Shown here piece by piece: positions 8,129-16,626 of a stretch of DNA of 64,000 nt. The DNA is taken from positions 41,419 through 105,418 of the forward strand of contig CAINOE010000213.1 of assembly GCA_903851415.1 (NCBI GenBank), read 5' to 3'. The notes beneath the pieces were generated by a model. That model saw only the letters and a program-made list of their open reading frames with translations. It was not told where the DNA came from and ran no database searches. The position numbers and the translations under genes were made by a program. Every line of letters starts with the position of its first letter. The stretch's first letter is position 1. The DNA is from an uncultured Rhodopila sp. (lineage in GTDB: Bacteria; Pseudomonadota; Alphaproteobacteria; Acetobacterales; Acetobacteraceae).

Positions 8129-8889
8129 TGCATCATCTCCGGACCCTTGAGGTCGCGCGTGCCGGCTTCCGGGAGGATTCCCAGGCGGCGGGCGACTTCC
8201 TGATAGCCTTCCTCCACCTTGCCGAGGTCGCGGCGAAAGCGGTCCTTGTCCATCTTCTCGTTCGTCTTGCTGTCCCACAGGCGGCAATTGTCCGGGCTGA
8301 TCTCGTCGGCCAGGATGATCCGCATCTCCTCGTTTTCCCACAGCCGGCCGAATTCCAGCTTGAAATCGACCAGGGTGATGCCGACGCCGAGCAGCAATCC
8401 CGACAGAAAATCATTTATTCTCAACGTCAACGCCACAATATCATCCAGATCGGCCGTGTTCGCCCAGCCGAAGCAGGTGATATGCTCCTCCGACACCATC
8501 GGGTCGTTCAGGGCGTCATTCTTATAATAGTACTCGATGATCGAGCGGGGCAGGCGGGTGCCCTCGGCAATCCCGAGGCGGGTGGACAGGCTGCCGGCGG
8601 CGACGTTGCGAACAACGACCTCCAGCGGGATGATCTCCACCTCGCGTATGAGCTGCTCGCGCATGTTCAGGCGGCGGACGAAATGCGTCGGCACGCCGAT
8701 ATCCTGCAGCCGCAGCATCAGGTACTCGCTGATCCGGTTGTTGAGCACGCCCTTGCCGGTGATGATCCCCTTCTTGGCGCCGTTGCCGGCGGTGGCGTCG
8801 TCCTTGAAATACTGCACGAGGGTGCCCGGTTCAGGACCTTCGAACAGGATCTTGGCTTTGCCCTCATAGAGCTGTCGGCGGCGGGCCAT
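8125..8889 (-). CDS. purC: Phosphoribosylaminoimidazole-succinocarboxamide synthase PurC
   Basis: SAICAR synthetase, which joins CAIR and aspartate using ATP in purine synthesis. The 254-residue length is standard. It begins [16 protein letters not shown], has [10 protein letters not shown] in the ATP site and [11 protein letters not shown] in the middle. [10 protein letters not shown] followed by [14 protein letters not shown] is the substrate/ATP motif of the family. It is coupled to purS by a four-base overlap. Confidence 0.97.
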   Translation of the reverse strand: MARRRQLYEGKAKILFEGPEPGTLVQYFKDDATAGNGAKKGIITGKGVLNNRISEYLMLRLQDIGVPTHFVRRLNMREQLIREVEIIPLEVVVRNVAAGSLSTRLGIAEGTRLPRSIIEYYYKNDALNDPMVSEEHITCFGWANTADLDDIVALTLRINDFLSGLLLGVGITLVDFKLEFGRLWENEEMRIILADEISPDNCRLWDSKTNEKMDKDRFRRDLGKVEEGYQEVARRLGILPEAGTRDLKGPEMMQ

Positions 8890-8969
8890 CGCGGAATCCC
8901 TTTGTGGTCACCGCAACTGGCGGCGCGGGGGGTATAGCAGCGGCATCCCTGCTGCAAAAGGGCGGGATG

Positions 8970-9683
8970 CTACCGGATCGTAACCGGCCGGAACGCTGCC
9001 TCATGCGGCGGGCCGCCGGCAAACAGCCATATGGGCGCTTCGCCCGGACGAAGCACGACAAAACACGAGCAGACGGTGCCGAAGCCGTCCTGCGGCACGA
9101 CATTCATCTGCTCCGCCGGCTCGCCCCGCCGATCGGCCAGGATGTCATGCCAGGGCTGCCAGTCGGCGGGGCCGAGGGGTTCGGCGGCGGCGAACCGCGG
9201 CAGGTGGCGGGCGGTGCGCGGGCTGGCCGGGTCGTTCGGATCGTGCGCGGTGATCATCGAGACGCCCGGGGGCAGGGGTTCGGCTGTCGGGTGCCCGTGT
9301 CCGAGGCCGCGGACGAACCAGGCGCCCGCGCCATCGGCCAGCACCATGTTGAAATCGCGCCAGGCGCCGGCATCCAGACGGGTCATCGCCTCGGCCGCCG
9401 CGGCGGCGTCCGGCTGCTCGAGCGCCATCAGGGGGAGTTCCCCGCGGCTGCGCTTGCCGGCGGCGGGTCCGAGCGTGCCGGGCCGGTTCAGCACCGCGGC
9501 GACAACGCCGTGCCGGTTGAGGCCCATCCAGGTGCCTCCGGCGCTGCGGTCGCGTCCGGCGACGACGCCGGGGCGGTCGGGCCACCAGGCGGCGGGCGGG
9601 TCCCAGGGGCGGTCGATCCGCTCATCGCGGTTGGCGGCCAGCAGGATGCGGTCGGGGCGGACCAGGACGACGACGGTGCACAC
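8970..9683 (-). CDS. NRDE family protein (TANGO2-like)
   Basis: A 237-residue protein named for its N-terminal Asn-Arg-Asp-Glu, seen here as LLAANRDERIDRPW. The start is the GTG at 9683, which puts cysteine at position 2 (VCTVVVLV); a Cys exposed after Met removal resembles an Ntn-hydrolase nucleophile and is conserved in this family. GGTWMGLNRHGVVAAVLNRPG is also typical. Human TANGO2 affects heme and lipid handling, but the bacterial function is unproven. The track adds 93 residues that run through repeat element 2 and should be ignored. Confidence 0.8.
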   Translation of the reverse strand: MCTVVVLVRPDRILLAANRDERIDRPWDPPAAWWPDRPGVVAGRDRSAGGTWMGLNRHGVVAAVLNRPGTLGPAAGKRSRGELPLMALEQPDAAAAAEAMTRLDAGAWRDFNMVLADGAGAWFVRGLGHGHPTAEPLPPGVSMITAHDPNDPASPRTARHLPRFAAAEPLGPADWQPWHDILADRRGEPAEQMNVVPQDGFGTVCSCFVVLRPGEAPIWLFAGGPPHEAAFRPVTIR

Positions 9684-10317
9684 GGGGGGAAGATGGCGGG
9701 CGGTGGCCGGGTTGGCTATCCCCCGGGCGCTATGTCCTGTCGGTGCGGATCGGTTTTCCAGGGTCCGCAGGGGCGCGCCATGGCCATGGGGCGAGTCCGC
9801 AACGCCGGTGCTGTGCACTCCTCGGCCGGTCACCGCGTTGTTGCTGCGAAATCTGCCGTTTGGGCGGCGTGCTTCGCTCGTGGCGCATTCCGCCACCGCT
9901 TCGAGGCGGCCGGTCGCGCGAGAAAGCAGGATGTGACACGGATTTTCACCGATTAAGGGCACGGATTACCCCTTGATCGGATGACGGGCCCGGCATCCCG
10001 GCGACCTGTTCGGCCGTGGGGCGTTGCCCGCTCACGGCTGCCATGGCAGAGATCAGTGGATCAAGCGGTTTTCTCTTGTGTAATCGGTGCCCTTAATCCG
10101 TGGAAATCCGTGTAACAACTTTTCTTTCCTTACCCGCGCAGGGAATTGGCAGTTTGGCACCATTTTCATCCTATCCCACCGGCGAATTCCGTTATCGAAG
10201 CCTCCATTAATTAAAGTAAACGGAATGCCGCCGGCCGGAGTCGGCATGACGGGGCCCGCGCAACCCGGGAGTTACAGCGGTCGCAGATCGTTACTGCAAA
10301 CCGCCTGTTTGTCACTG
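9684..10317. other. Long intergenic region with a repeat element
   Basis: No convincing gene is seen. It holds repeat element 2 (9934-10116). Downstream lie an AT-rich patch (about 10190-10220) and a partial palindrome ATGCCG-CCGGCCGGAGT-CGGCAT near 10224-10247, similar to one arm of the repeat at 16444. Confidence 0.55.
9934..10116. repeat. 183-bp inverted-repeat element 2 (ATCCGTG arms)
   Basis: Arms at 9934-9968 and 10081-10116 pair imperfectly (about four mismatches) and match the arms of element 1: three ATCCGTG-type heptamers separated by CCCTTA and by three or four bases. The interior of about 112 bases is unlike that of element 1 and has no ORF. Confidence 0.85.
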
Positions 10318-11685
10318 TCAATCGGCGTCTTTCGCCAGGTCGGTGGTTCTTGTTCTTGTCCGCAGCGTCACGAACTCCTCCGCCGCCGTCGGGTGAATCC
10401 CGATGGTCCGGTCGAAATCGGCTTTGGTGGCGCCCATGACGACGGCGATGGCGATGCCCTGGATGATCTCCGCCGCGTCCTCGCCCAGCATGTGCGCGCC
10501 GACAACTCTTTGAGTCTCCTTGTCCACCACCAGTTTCATCAGCGACCGCCGGTTGCGGCCGGACAGATTGTGCCGCATCGGCGTGAAACGGGCGGTGTAG
10601 ATGTCCACCGCCCCCATCGCCGAGGCCTGGTCCTCCGACAATCCCACCGTGCCGATCGGCGGCGTGGTGAACACCGCCGAGGGAACGTTCCACAGCGGGA
10701 TGGTGCGGGGCGCATTGCCGAACAGCGTGTCCGCCAGGGCATGCCCCTCGGCCGTTGCGACGGGCGTCAGGTTCACCCGGTCGGTCACGTCGCCCATCGC
10801 GTAGATATGCGGCTGCGTCGTGCGCAGATGCTCATCGACCCGCACGGCATCCTTCGCATTCAGCTCGACCCCGGCCTTGTCCAGCCCGAGGCCCTTTACG
10901 TTCGCCTTCCGCCCGGTGGCGAAGAACACCAGGTCCGCGTCGATCATTTCATTGTCGCCGAATGTCAGGATGCGGCGTTCTCCGTCGGCTTCGACTTTGT
11001 GCGGCAGGCAGCCGGGATGCAGGATGATTCCCTGCGCCGCCAGCGCCTCCACCAGCGCCTCGCGCACGTCCTGGTCGAAGCCGCGCAGCGGCAGCGGCTG
11101 GCGGTAGATCAGATGCACCTCCGCCCCCAGCGCCCGGAAGATCCCGGCGAACTCCACCGCAATGTAGCCGGAGCCAACCATCGCCACGCGGCGCGGCATC
11201 GTCTTCAGATAGAACGCATCGTCGGAAATGATCCCGAGTTCCGCGCCCGGGATGTTCGGACGCTCGGCATGCCCGCCGGTGGCGATGGCGATCCGCTCGG
11301 CGGTGATGCGCCTGCCGGCGACCTCCAGCGTATGCGGATCGACGAATACCGCGCGGCCGTCGAAGATCGTGGCGCCGGCGCCGGTGAGGAGCTTGCGGTA
11401 GACGCCCTCCAGCCGGGTGATCTCGCGGTCCTTGGCGGCGATCAGCTTGCCCCAGTCGTGCGGACCCTTGTGGATGGTCCAGCCGAAACCCGCGGCATCG
11501 TCGGCCCAGCCGCCATACTCGCCGGCCTGCACCAGCAGCTTCTTCGGCACGCAGCCGATGTTGACGCAGGTGCCGCCCCAGTGGCGTTCCTCGGCGATGC
11601 CGACACGGGCGCCGTGGCCGGCGGCAATCCGCGCGCATCGCACCCCGGCGGAACCGCCGCCGATGACGAACAGGTCGAAATCCAT
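10318..11685 (-). CDS. gor: Glutathione-disulfide reductase
   Basis: An FAD- and NADPH-dependent enzyme that reduces oxidised glutathione. From the N-terminus: FAD motif GGGSAGVRCAR, redox pair in GGTCVNIGCVPKK, NADPH-binding GSGYIAVEFAG, second FAD motif YAMGDVTDR and the dimer-interface catalytic His-Glu in GIHPTAAEE. The 455-residue length is standard. MDFDLFVIGG at 11685 has GAGGGAT upstream; the track start 23 codons earlier is not needed. It provides thiol redox balance together with the GST at 30229. Confidence 0.95.
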   Translation of the reverse strand: MDFDLFVIGGGSAGVRCARIAAGHGARVGIAEERHWGGTCVNIGCVPKKLLVQAGEYGGWADDAAGFGWTIHKGPHDWGKLIAAKDREITRLEGVYRKLLTGAGATIFDGRAVFVDPHTLEVAGRRITAERIAIATGGHAERPNIPGAELGIISDDAFYLKTMPRRVAMVGSGYIAVEFAGIFRALGAEVHLIYRQPLPLRGFDQDVREALVEALAAQGIILHPGCLPHKVEADGERRILTFGDNEMIDADLVFFATGRKANVKGLGLDKAGVELNAKDAVRVDEHLRTTQPHIYAMGDVTDRVNLTPVATAEGHALADTLFGNAPRTIPLWNVPSAVFTTPPIGTVGLSEDQASAMGAVDIYTARFTPMRHNLSGRNRRSLMKLVVDKETQRVVGAHMLGEDAAEIIQGIAIAVVMGATKADFDRTIGIHPTAAEEFVTLRTRTRTTDLAKDAD

Positions 11686-11780
11686 GGCCGGGCATCCCTC
11701 GTTTGACCGCGCCAATGTGCGGCCCGGGCGGCGATGGCGCAAGATTGCCTGCATCCGTCATTTACGCGCCGCCGCGGCCG

Positions 11781-12187
11781 TTCAACGCCGATTTGACGCT
11801 GGTGGTGCTGGCCGGCTCGCTGACGATGTGGATGCGGTTCGCGGGCGCCATCGCCGCCGGCTGGATGGCAGATAGAATGGGGCGGCGGGCGCCGCTGATG
11901 ATCTCGATCCAGGGCGCGTTCGCCGGGGCGATCTATGGCATCAACCCGGGCTACGCGAATGAACGTTTCCCGCCCGAAGTGAGGGCGGCGGCGTTCTGCT
12001 GCCATATCGGTGCGATAGCGGGTGGTCTGGCGCCGCCTGCGCTGTCTGGTTCGCCGTCGAGCGTCACGTGGGTTTCGTGATTCCGATGCTCATTGGCATG
12101 GTCGGAAGCTTGGTCAGCTTCGTTGCGACGCTATTCTTCAGCCCCGAAACGAAGGGCAAGGCGATGGTGGCCGATCCGACTTTGGTT
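11781..12187 (+). pseudogene. MFS transporter remnant (frameshifted, internally deleted)
   Basis: The first frame encodes MWMRFAGAIAAGWMADRMGRR, the loop motif of MFS carriers, then jumps directly to GINPGYANERFPPEVRAAAF, normally separated from it by further transmembrane helices. A frameshift near 12045-12055 moves the reading to another frame, which continues as VGFVIPMLIGMVGSL and ends with SPETKGKAMVADPTL, the typical C-terminus of sialate/metabolite:H+ symporter-like MFS proteins. The N-terminal half is missing. This is a degraded gene with at least one deletion and one frameshift, not two small genes as the ORF track suggests. Confidence 0.8.
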
Positions 12188-12517
12188 ACTCTTGAGGAAT
12201 GTCATTGGACGGGGCGGGGTTTCCGTTTCCGGCGTGGCTTGACCGGCACAGGCATGCGCTTGGGCGGCCAGGCCGCTGGCGCGGCCCGAGGAGCCGCCCG
12301 GGACGGACAACACAACAAGCCCGGGTGATGCCCGCATGCGCTCGCGTGTTAAAGTAGCCGTTTTTGCTTCCGACCGGATCGTATCCCGAACCGCAAACGC
12401 CCGGGTCGGCCGCAATTAAGCGGTTTCACCCCGAAGTGATATCGGATATGCAGGAACCGGAGTTTCGACTCCGCCGGACTGGCTGTAGCGTCCGGCCGCC
12501 GACCACCGGGGGATTCC
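12188..12517. other. Intergenic region before the secreted hydrolase
   Basis: A gap of about 330 bases after the MFS remnant with no supported gene. The ORF frames here are continuations of the pseudogene. It must contain the promoter of the downstream hydrolase, but no clear -35/-10 pair could be chosen. Confidence 0.45.
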
Positions 12518-14083
12518 ATGCCACGCGATAAATACCTCATTATACAGGGTTTCTTGACGTCCGCTATTGTTGCGCCATTGATATGTCAGCCGTCGCCGTC
12601 ATCCGCCCAAACCCCCGCTCCGTCTACTGCGTTGCAGTGGCAAGCCTGCAAGGACGCTGCTGGTTTCGATTGCGCCACGGCCCATCCGCCGCTCGATTAC
12701 GCCGAACCGGACGGCAAAAAGATCGATCTGGCCGTCATCCGCCACGCCGCGACGGATCAGGCGAACCGCATCGGAACCTTGTTTTTCAACCCCGGAGGTC
12801 CCGGTGGCTCGGGCACGGAAGACCTGCCTCAGTTCCTTGATCTGTTCCCCGCCGCCGTGCGGGCCCGTTTCGACATCGTCAGTTGGGACCCGCGCGGTGT
12901 CGGGCAAAGTACTGCCATGCAGTGCTTCCCCACCCTGGCCGAGGAGGCCACGTTCTTCCAGGGCGTCCCGACCGACGCCTTCCCCGTCGGCTACGCCGAG
13001 CAGACCGCATGGTTTTCGCGCTTCGCGGAGTTCGCCGATATCTGCCTGAAGCAGAACGGGGCCTTGCTGTCGCATATGTCGACAACCGATACCGCCCGCG
13101 ACCTGGATTTACTGCGTGAGGCTGTCGGCGAGCCGAAAATCCACTATCTCGGCGCCTCGTACGGAACGTTCCTGGGCGCGGTCTACGCCAATCTGTTTCC
13201 CGACCGGGTTGGCGGCCTGATCCTCGACGGCAATCTCGACCCGGAAGTCTATACGAATTACGGCAACCCTGTTGCGACGGCCAGCGATGGCGTTCGTTTC
13301 GGCAGCTCCGAAAGCTCGGCGAAGTCCGTGGAGGCGATGCTCGACCAGTGCGGCCTGGCCGGCCCCGCGAAATGCGCGTTTTCTGCCGGGGATGCCGCGG
13401 GAACCCGGGCGAGATACGAGACATTGCTGAACCGGTTGAAGACCAGCCCGCAGACGTATAGCGGCGTTGTTTTCACCTATGCTCTGGTCGTGCAGACCAT
13501 GCACAACCTGATGTTCACCACGCTGCCGGAAGGCAACTACCATGGCTGGCCTGCCGCGGCCAAACTGCTGAATGCGCTGTGGACCCGCGATCCCGGCCCG
13601 CCGCCGGCACCCCCCGCGACAGCTCCCGGGGCACCGCCCCCGACAGGCAGCGCCCACCAGGGAGACGCCGTGGAATGCTCGGACAGTCCCAATCCGCGCC
13701 CGCCCGAGGTGTTCCGCGCTCTGAGCCGCTCCGTCTATGCCAGTTACGGTCCGGGCGGACTTCCCGATCTGTGGAACGACGAATCCTGCGCCAGTTGGCA
13801 GGCGACGGCCGCCGACGCATACACCGGGCCCTGGAACAAGCCGACTGCCAACCCGATCCTGGTCATCGGCAATACCAACGACCCGTCCACGCCGTATCAG
13901 AATTCCGTATCGATGGCGCAAAAACTGGCCCGGGCGCGGCTGCTGACGGTGCAAGGCTATGGTCATACCGTGTGGCTGAACCCCAGCCGTTGCGCCAGCC
14001 AGTATGAGGCGGATTACCTGATCAACGGCACGTTGCCGCCCGAGGGCACGGTCTGCCAGCAGGATGCTTTCCCGTTTCAGTAG
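12518..14083 (+). CDS. Secreted alpha/beta-hydrolase, tripeptidyl aminopeptidase-like (S33/TAP)
   Basis: A 521-residue alpha/beta-hydrolase with an N-terminal export signal (hydrophobic stretch ending SSAQT). FFNPGGPGGSG forms the oxyanion region and GASYGT carries the nucleophile serine (about residue 213). The C-terminal TAP-like domain has NTNDPSTPY (acid) and QGYGHTVWL (His). A Pro-rich insert lies near residues 350-385. It probably releases N-terminal peptides or cleaves esters in the periplasm or outside; the substrate is unknown. ATG 12518 is preceded by GGGGGA. Confidence 0.82.
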   Translation: MPRDKYLIIQGFLTSAIVAPLICQPSPSSAQTPAPSTALQWQACKDAAGFDCATAHPPLDYAEPDGKKIDLAVIRHAATDQANRIGTLFFNPGGPGGSGTEDLPQFLDLFPAAVRARFDIVSWDPRGVGQSTAMQCFPTLAEEATFFQGVPTDAFPVGYAEQTAWFSRFAEFADICLKQNGALLSHMSTTDTARDLDLLREAVGEPKIHYLGASYGTFLGAVYANLFPDRVGGLILDGNLDPEVYTNYGNPVATASDGVRFGSSESSAKSVEAMLDQCGLAGPAKCAFSAGDAAGTRARYETLLNRLKTSPQTYSGVVFTYALVVQTMHNLMFTTLPEGNYHGWPAAAKLLNALWTRDPGPPPAPPATAPGAPPPTGSAHQGDAVECSDSPNPRPPEVFRALSRSVYASYGPGGLPDLWNDESCASWQATAADAYTGPWNKPTANPILVIGNTNDPSTPYQNSVSMAQKLARARLLTVQGYGHTVWLNPSRCASQYEADYLINGTLPPEGTVCQQDAFPFQ

Positions 14084-14124
14084 ATACCACGCGGTTGATG
14101 AGGGCGGCGCTTCCCGTACCCCGG

Positions 14125-14151
14125 TCATGGCCCGACTCGTCCGGGCCATGA
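14125..14151. repeat. Short REP-like palindrome (single-hairpin form)
   Basis: TCATGGCCCG-N7-CGGGCCATGA is a perfect hairpin made of the outer parts of the long palindromes, as if the centre had been deleted. It lies between the convergent ends of the hydrolase and mtnA genes. Confidence 0.75.
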
Positions 14152-14155
14152 CGGA

Positions 14156-15244
14156 CTACCGCCGTTCCGGAAACAATCCCAGCAGCCCGTCCGCCGTCGC
14201 GTCACATCGCCCGCGCTCGGTGATCAGCCCGGTCACCAGCCGCGCCGGGGTCACATCGAACGCCGGGTTGGCCGCGGGGCTGTCCGCCGACACCACCCGC
14301 ATCGTCGCGATCGTGCCATCCGCCAGCCGCCCGGTCATGTCGGTCACCTCGGCCTGCGAGCGTTCCTCGATCGGGATTTCTGCCACGCCGTCCGACACCG
14401 TCCAGTCGATCGTCGAGGATGGCAGCGCCACCCAGAACGGCACGCCATTGTCGCGCGCGGCCAGCGCCTTGAGGTAGGTGCCGATTTTGTTGGCGGCATC
14501 GCCGGTGCGGGTGACCCTGTCGGCGCCGACGATGATCAGGTCCACCTGATCGTGCTGCATCAGATGCCCGCCGGCATTGTCCGCCACCACCGTATGAGGC
14601 ACCCCGTGTTTGCCGAGTTCCCACGCGGTCAGCGCGGCGCCCTGGTTGCGCGGGCGCGTTTCGTCCACCCAGACATGCACGTCGATCCCGGCGTTGAACG
14701 CGGCGTATATCGGCGACAATGCCGTGCCCCAGTCCACCGCGGCCAGCCAGCCGGCGTTGCAGTGGGTCAGGACGTTCACCGCGCGTCCCGGCCGCACGGC
14801 CGCCTCGATCAGCGGAAGCCCGTGGCGGCCGAGGGTTTCGTTCTGCGCGGCGTCCTCGTCGGCGATCAGCCCGGCTTCGTCATACGCGACGGCAACCCGT
14901 TCGGCAGCCGGGGTGTTGCGCAACCGGGTCAGCATCCGGTCCAGCGCCCAGCGCAGGTTGATCGCCGTCGGCCGGGTCGCGTTCAGCAGCGCCGCGTCGC
15001 GCTCCATCGCATCGGTCGAGGCGTCCGCCCGCAGCGCGAGGCACAGCCCGTAGGCGGCGACCGCGCCGATCAGCGGGGCGCCGCGGATCTGCATCGAGCG
15101 GATCGCGTGCGCGGCGTCATCCCGCGTGGTCAGGCGCAGGATCTCCAGCGCCCAGGGCAGCTTCGTCTGGTCGATGACGTGGACGGACCAGCGGTCATCC
15201 GCGTCGAGCCAGACGCTGCGGTAGGCCTGGCCGTCGATCTTCAT
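14156..15244 (-). CDS. mtnA: S-methyl-5-thioribose-1-phosphate isomerase MtnA
   Basis: It isomerises MTR-1-P to MTRu-1-P in the methionine salvage pathway. The 362-residue length is typical, with MQIRGAPLIG near residue 50, the catalytic cysteine in THCNAGWLA and IIVGADRVTRTGDAANKIGTY with the active-site Asp. VPFWVALPSSTID and the C-terminal NPAFDVTPA also fit. It is the last gene of a coupled operon: its ATG overlaps the UPF0262 stop (ATGA). No other mtn gene is nearby. Confidence 0.95.
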   Translation of the reverse strand: MKIDGQAYRSVWLDADDRWSVHVIDQTKLPWALEILRLTTRDDAAHAIRSMQIRGAPLIGAVAAYGLCLALRADASTDAMERDAALLNATRPTAINLRWALDRMLTRLRNTPAAERVAVAYDEAGLIADEDAAQNETLGRHGLPLIEAAVRPGRAVNVLTHCNAGWLAAVDWGTALSPIYAAFNAGIDVHVWVDETRPRNQGAALTAWELGKHGVPHTVVADNAGGHLMQHDQVDLIIVGADRVTRTGDAANKIGTYLKALAARDNGVPFWVALPSSTIDWTVSDGVAEIPIEERSQAEVTDMTGRLADGTIATMRVVSADSPAANPAFDVTPARLVTGLITERGRCDATADGLLGLFPERR

Positions 15245-15741
15245 CGCGAGGAAACCCTTTGGTGCAACACGCAGACCAGGGTGAACAGGCGGCGGGCGGT
15301 GTCGAAATCGATGTCGATCTTGCCGGCCAGCCGTTGCGTCATCAGTTCCGCGCCCTCGTTATGCAGGCCCCGGCGGCCCATGTCGATGGCCTGGATGCGC
15401 TGCTCGCGGCCTTCCTCGACCGCCTTGATGTGGCTGTCCACCAGCATCTGGTAGTCCTTCACCAGCCGGCGGAACGGGCCGAGCGCCAGGCCGACGGCGG
15501 TCAGCGGTTCGCCGTTGATGTCGCGCACGTCGAAGATCAGCCGCCCCTCCAGGATCGACAGGTGCAAGGAGTAGGGCCCCGGATCAGCCGTCCCGATCAG
15601 CGGCGCGAAATGATTCGCCGCCGCCAGATCGGCGACCGCCTGCTCGCGGTCCGCCTCGATGTACGGGGACAGGTTGGCGGGCGATTCCCCATCAAGGATA
15701 ACGCGGTGCAGCCGGGCGGCGGGGACGGCGGTATCGTTCAT
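15241..15741 (-). CDS. UPF0262 family protein
   Basis: A 166-residue soluble protein of the alphaproteobacterial family UPF0262. Landmarks are EADREQAVADL, GPYSLHLSILEGRLIFDVRD and the C-terminal DIDFDTARRLFTLVCVLH. Function is unknown. The true start is MNDTAVPAARL at 15741, overlapping the DUF983 stop by four bases (ATGA); the track ORF runs upstream through DUF983 out of frame. It is also coupled to mtnA, giving a tight three-gene unit. Confidence 0.88.
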   Translation of the reverse strand: MNDTAVPAARLHRVILDGESPANLSPYIEADREQAVADLAAANHFAPLIGTADPGPYSLHLSILEGRLIFDVRDINGEPLTAVGLALGPFRRLVKDYQMLVDSHIKAVEEGREQRIQAIDMGRRGLHNEGAELMTQRLAGKIDIDFDTARRLFTLVCVLHQRVSSR

Positions 15742-16157
15742 GGCGCGTCTATGTCGGTCTTGAGTATGTTGAGGTTGAGCATGAGCCCCACCGTGCCGCC
15801 CTTCACAGGGCGGAGCAAGCCAAGCGCGACAAAAAACGTCAGGGGGACGAAGATCGCCATCATCAGCCAGACCGGCGGCTCGTTCATGCGGTCGACGACG
15901 AACATCAGCGGCACGACGATGTGGCCGGTGATCAGGATGACGAAATAGGGCGGCGCATCGTCCGCGCGGGCCAGGCCGAGCGGGGCGCCGCACTTGGCGC
16001 ATGCGGTTTTGACTCGGAGGAACCCGTTGAAAAGATGGGTCTTCCCGCAAGCCGGGCAAAGTCCGAGCAAACCGCGGCCGATGGCGGTCAACACGGGCGG
16101 GTGAGGCCAGGAATTCGGTGCGGCAGTCCGGGCGGGCTGCCAGCGTATCGGGTCCAT
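15738..16157 (-). CDS. DUF983 family membrane protein
   Basis: A 139-residue protein with an N-terminal zinc-ribbon-like CPACG...CAKCG followed by two transmembrane segments (around residues 72-92 and 97-117), the usual DUF983 layout. The family often neighbours cytochrome oxidase assembly genes in alphaproteobacteria; here it leads an operon with UPF0262 and mtnA. The exact role is unknown. Confidence 0.85.
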   Translation of the reverse strand: MDPIRWQPARTAAPNSWPHPPVLTAIGRGLLGLCPACGKTHLFNGFLRVKTACAKCGAPLGLARADDAPPYFVILITGHIVVPLMFVVDRMNEPPVWLMMAIFVPLTFFVALGLLRPVKGGTVGLMLNLNILKTDIDAP

Positions 16158-16626
16158 AATGTGATCCTTTGCACGCTACGGTGGCCGTTCGCCGCGCGAG
16201 CGTCAATTTCATTCGTCAGGATAGGCACGGGTTTTCCGAAAGGCCATATTGGTGCGTGAGGTCCCGGCCGCCAGGACCGCACCGGCGCGATGTATCCCGG
16301 GCGATCGGTCGAGGTCGGGCCGACTGATCAGGGCTTTCGCATCCCGCCCATCCCCGCACGAGCGCCCGGCCCGCGCCGTGGCCTGCCACTATCCGGTGTC
16401 ATACCGACCGGCGATGATGTTGACTCTTCGGCTGCGCCGCCCCGTCATGCCGGCGCAGGTCGGCATCCACGCCTTTTGCTCGTGCCAACAAAGGCGTGGA
16501 TGGCGGGCCTGCGCCCGCCACGACGGCGGAGGCGACCGCGCCGACAGGTCAATGTCAATGCCGGTTGGTGTTAAGGTGGGCCCGCCGCCTATCGACGTGC
16601 GGCGTCCGGTGCGGCAGCATCGCCCG
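16158..16626. other. Intergenic region between divergent genes, with repeat
   Basis: This 469-base gap lies between the divergent DUF983 operon and the fused ABC exporter. It contains the palindrome 16444-16525. The ORF-track start for the exporter at 16249 would translate through this repeat and is rejected. Confidence 0.55.
16444..16525. repeat. Dispersed palindrome, second type
   Basis: An inverted repeat with inner arms ATCCACGCCTTT / AAAGGCGTGGAT and outer arms around GCCGGCGCAGGTCGGC / GGCGGGCCTGCGCCCGCC. It is unlike the TCATGGCCCGG family; a partial arm may occur near 10224. Confidence 0.75.
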
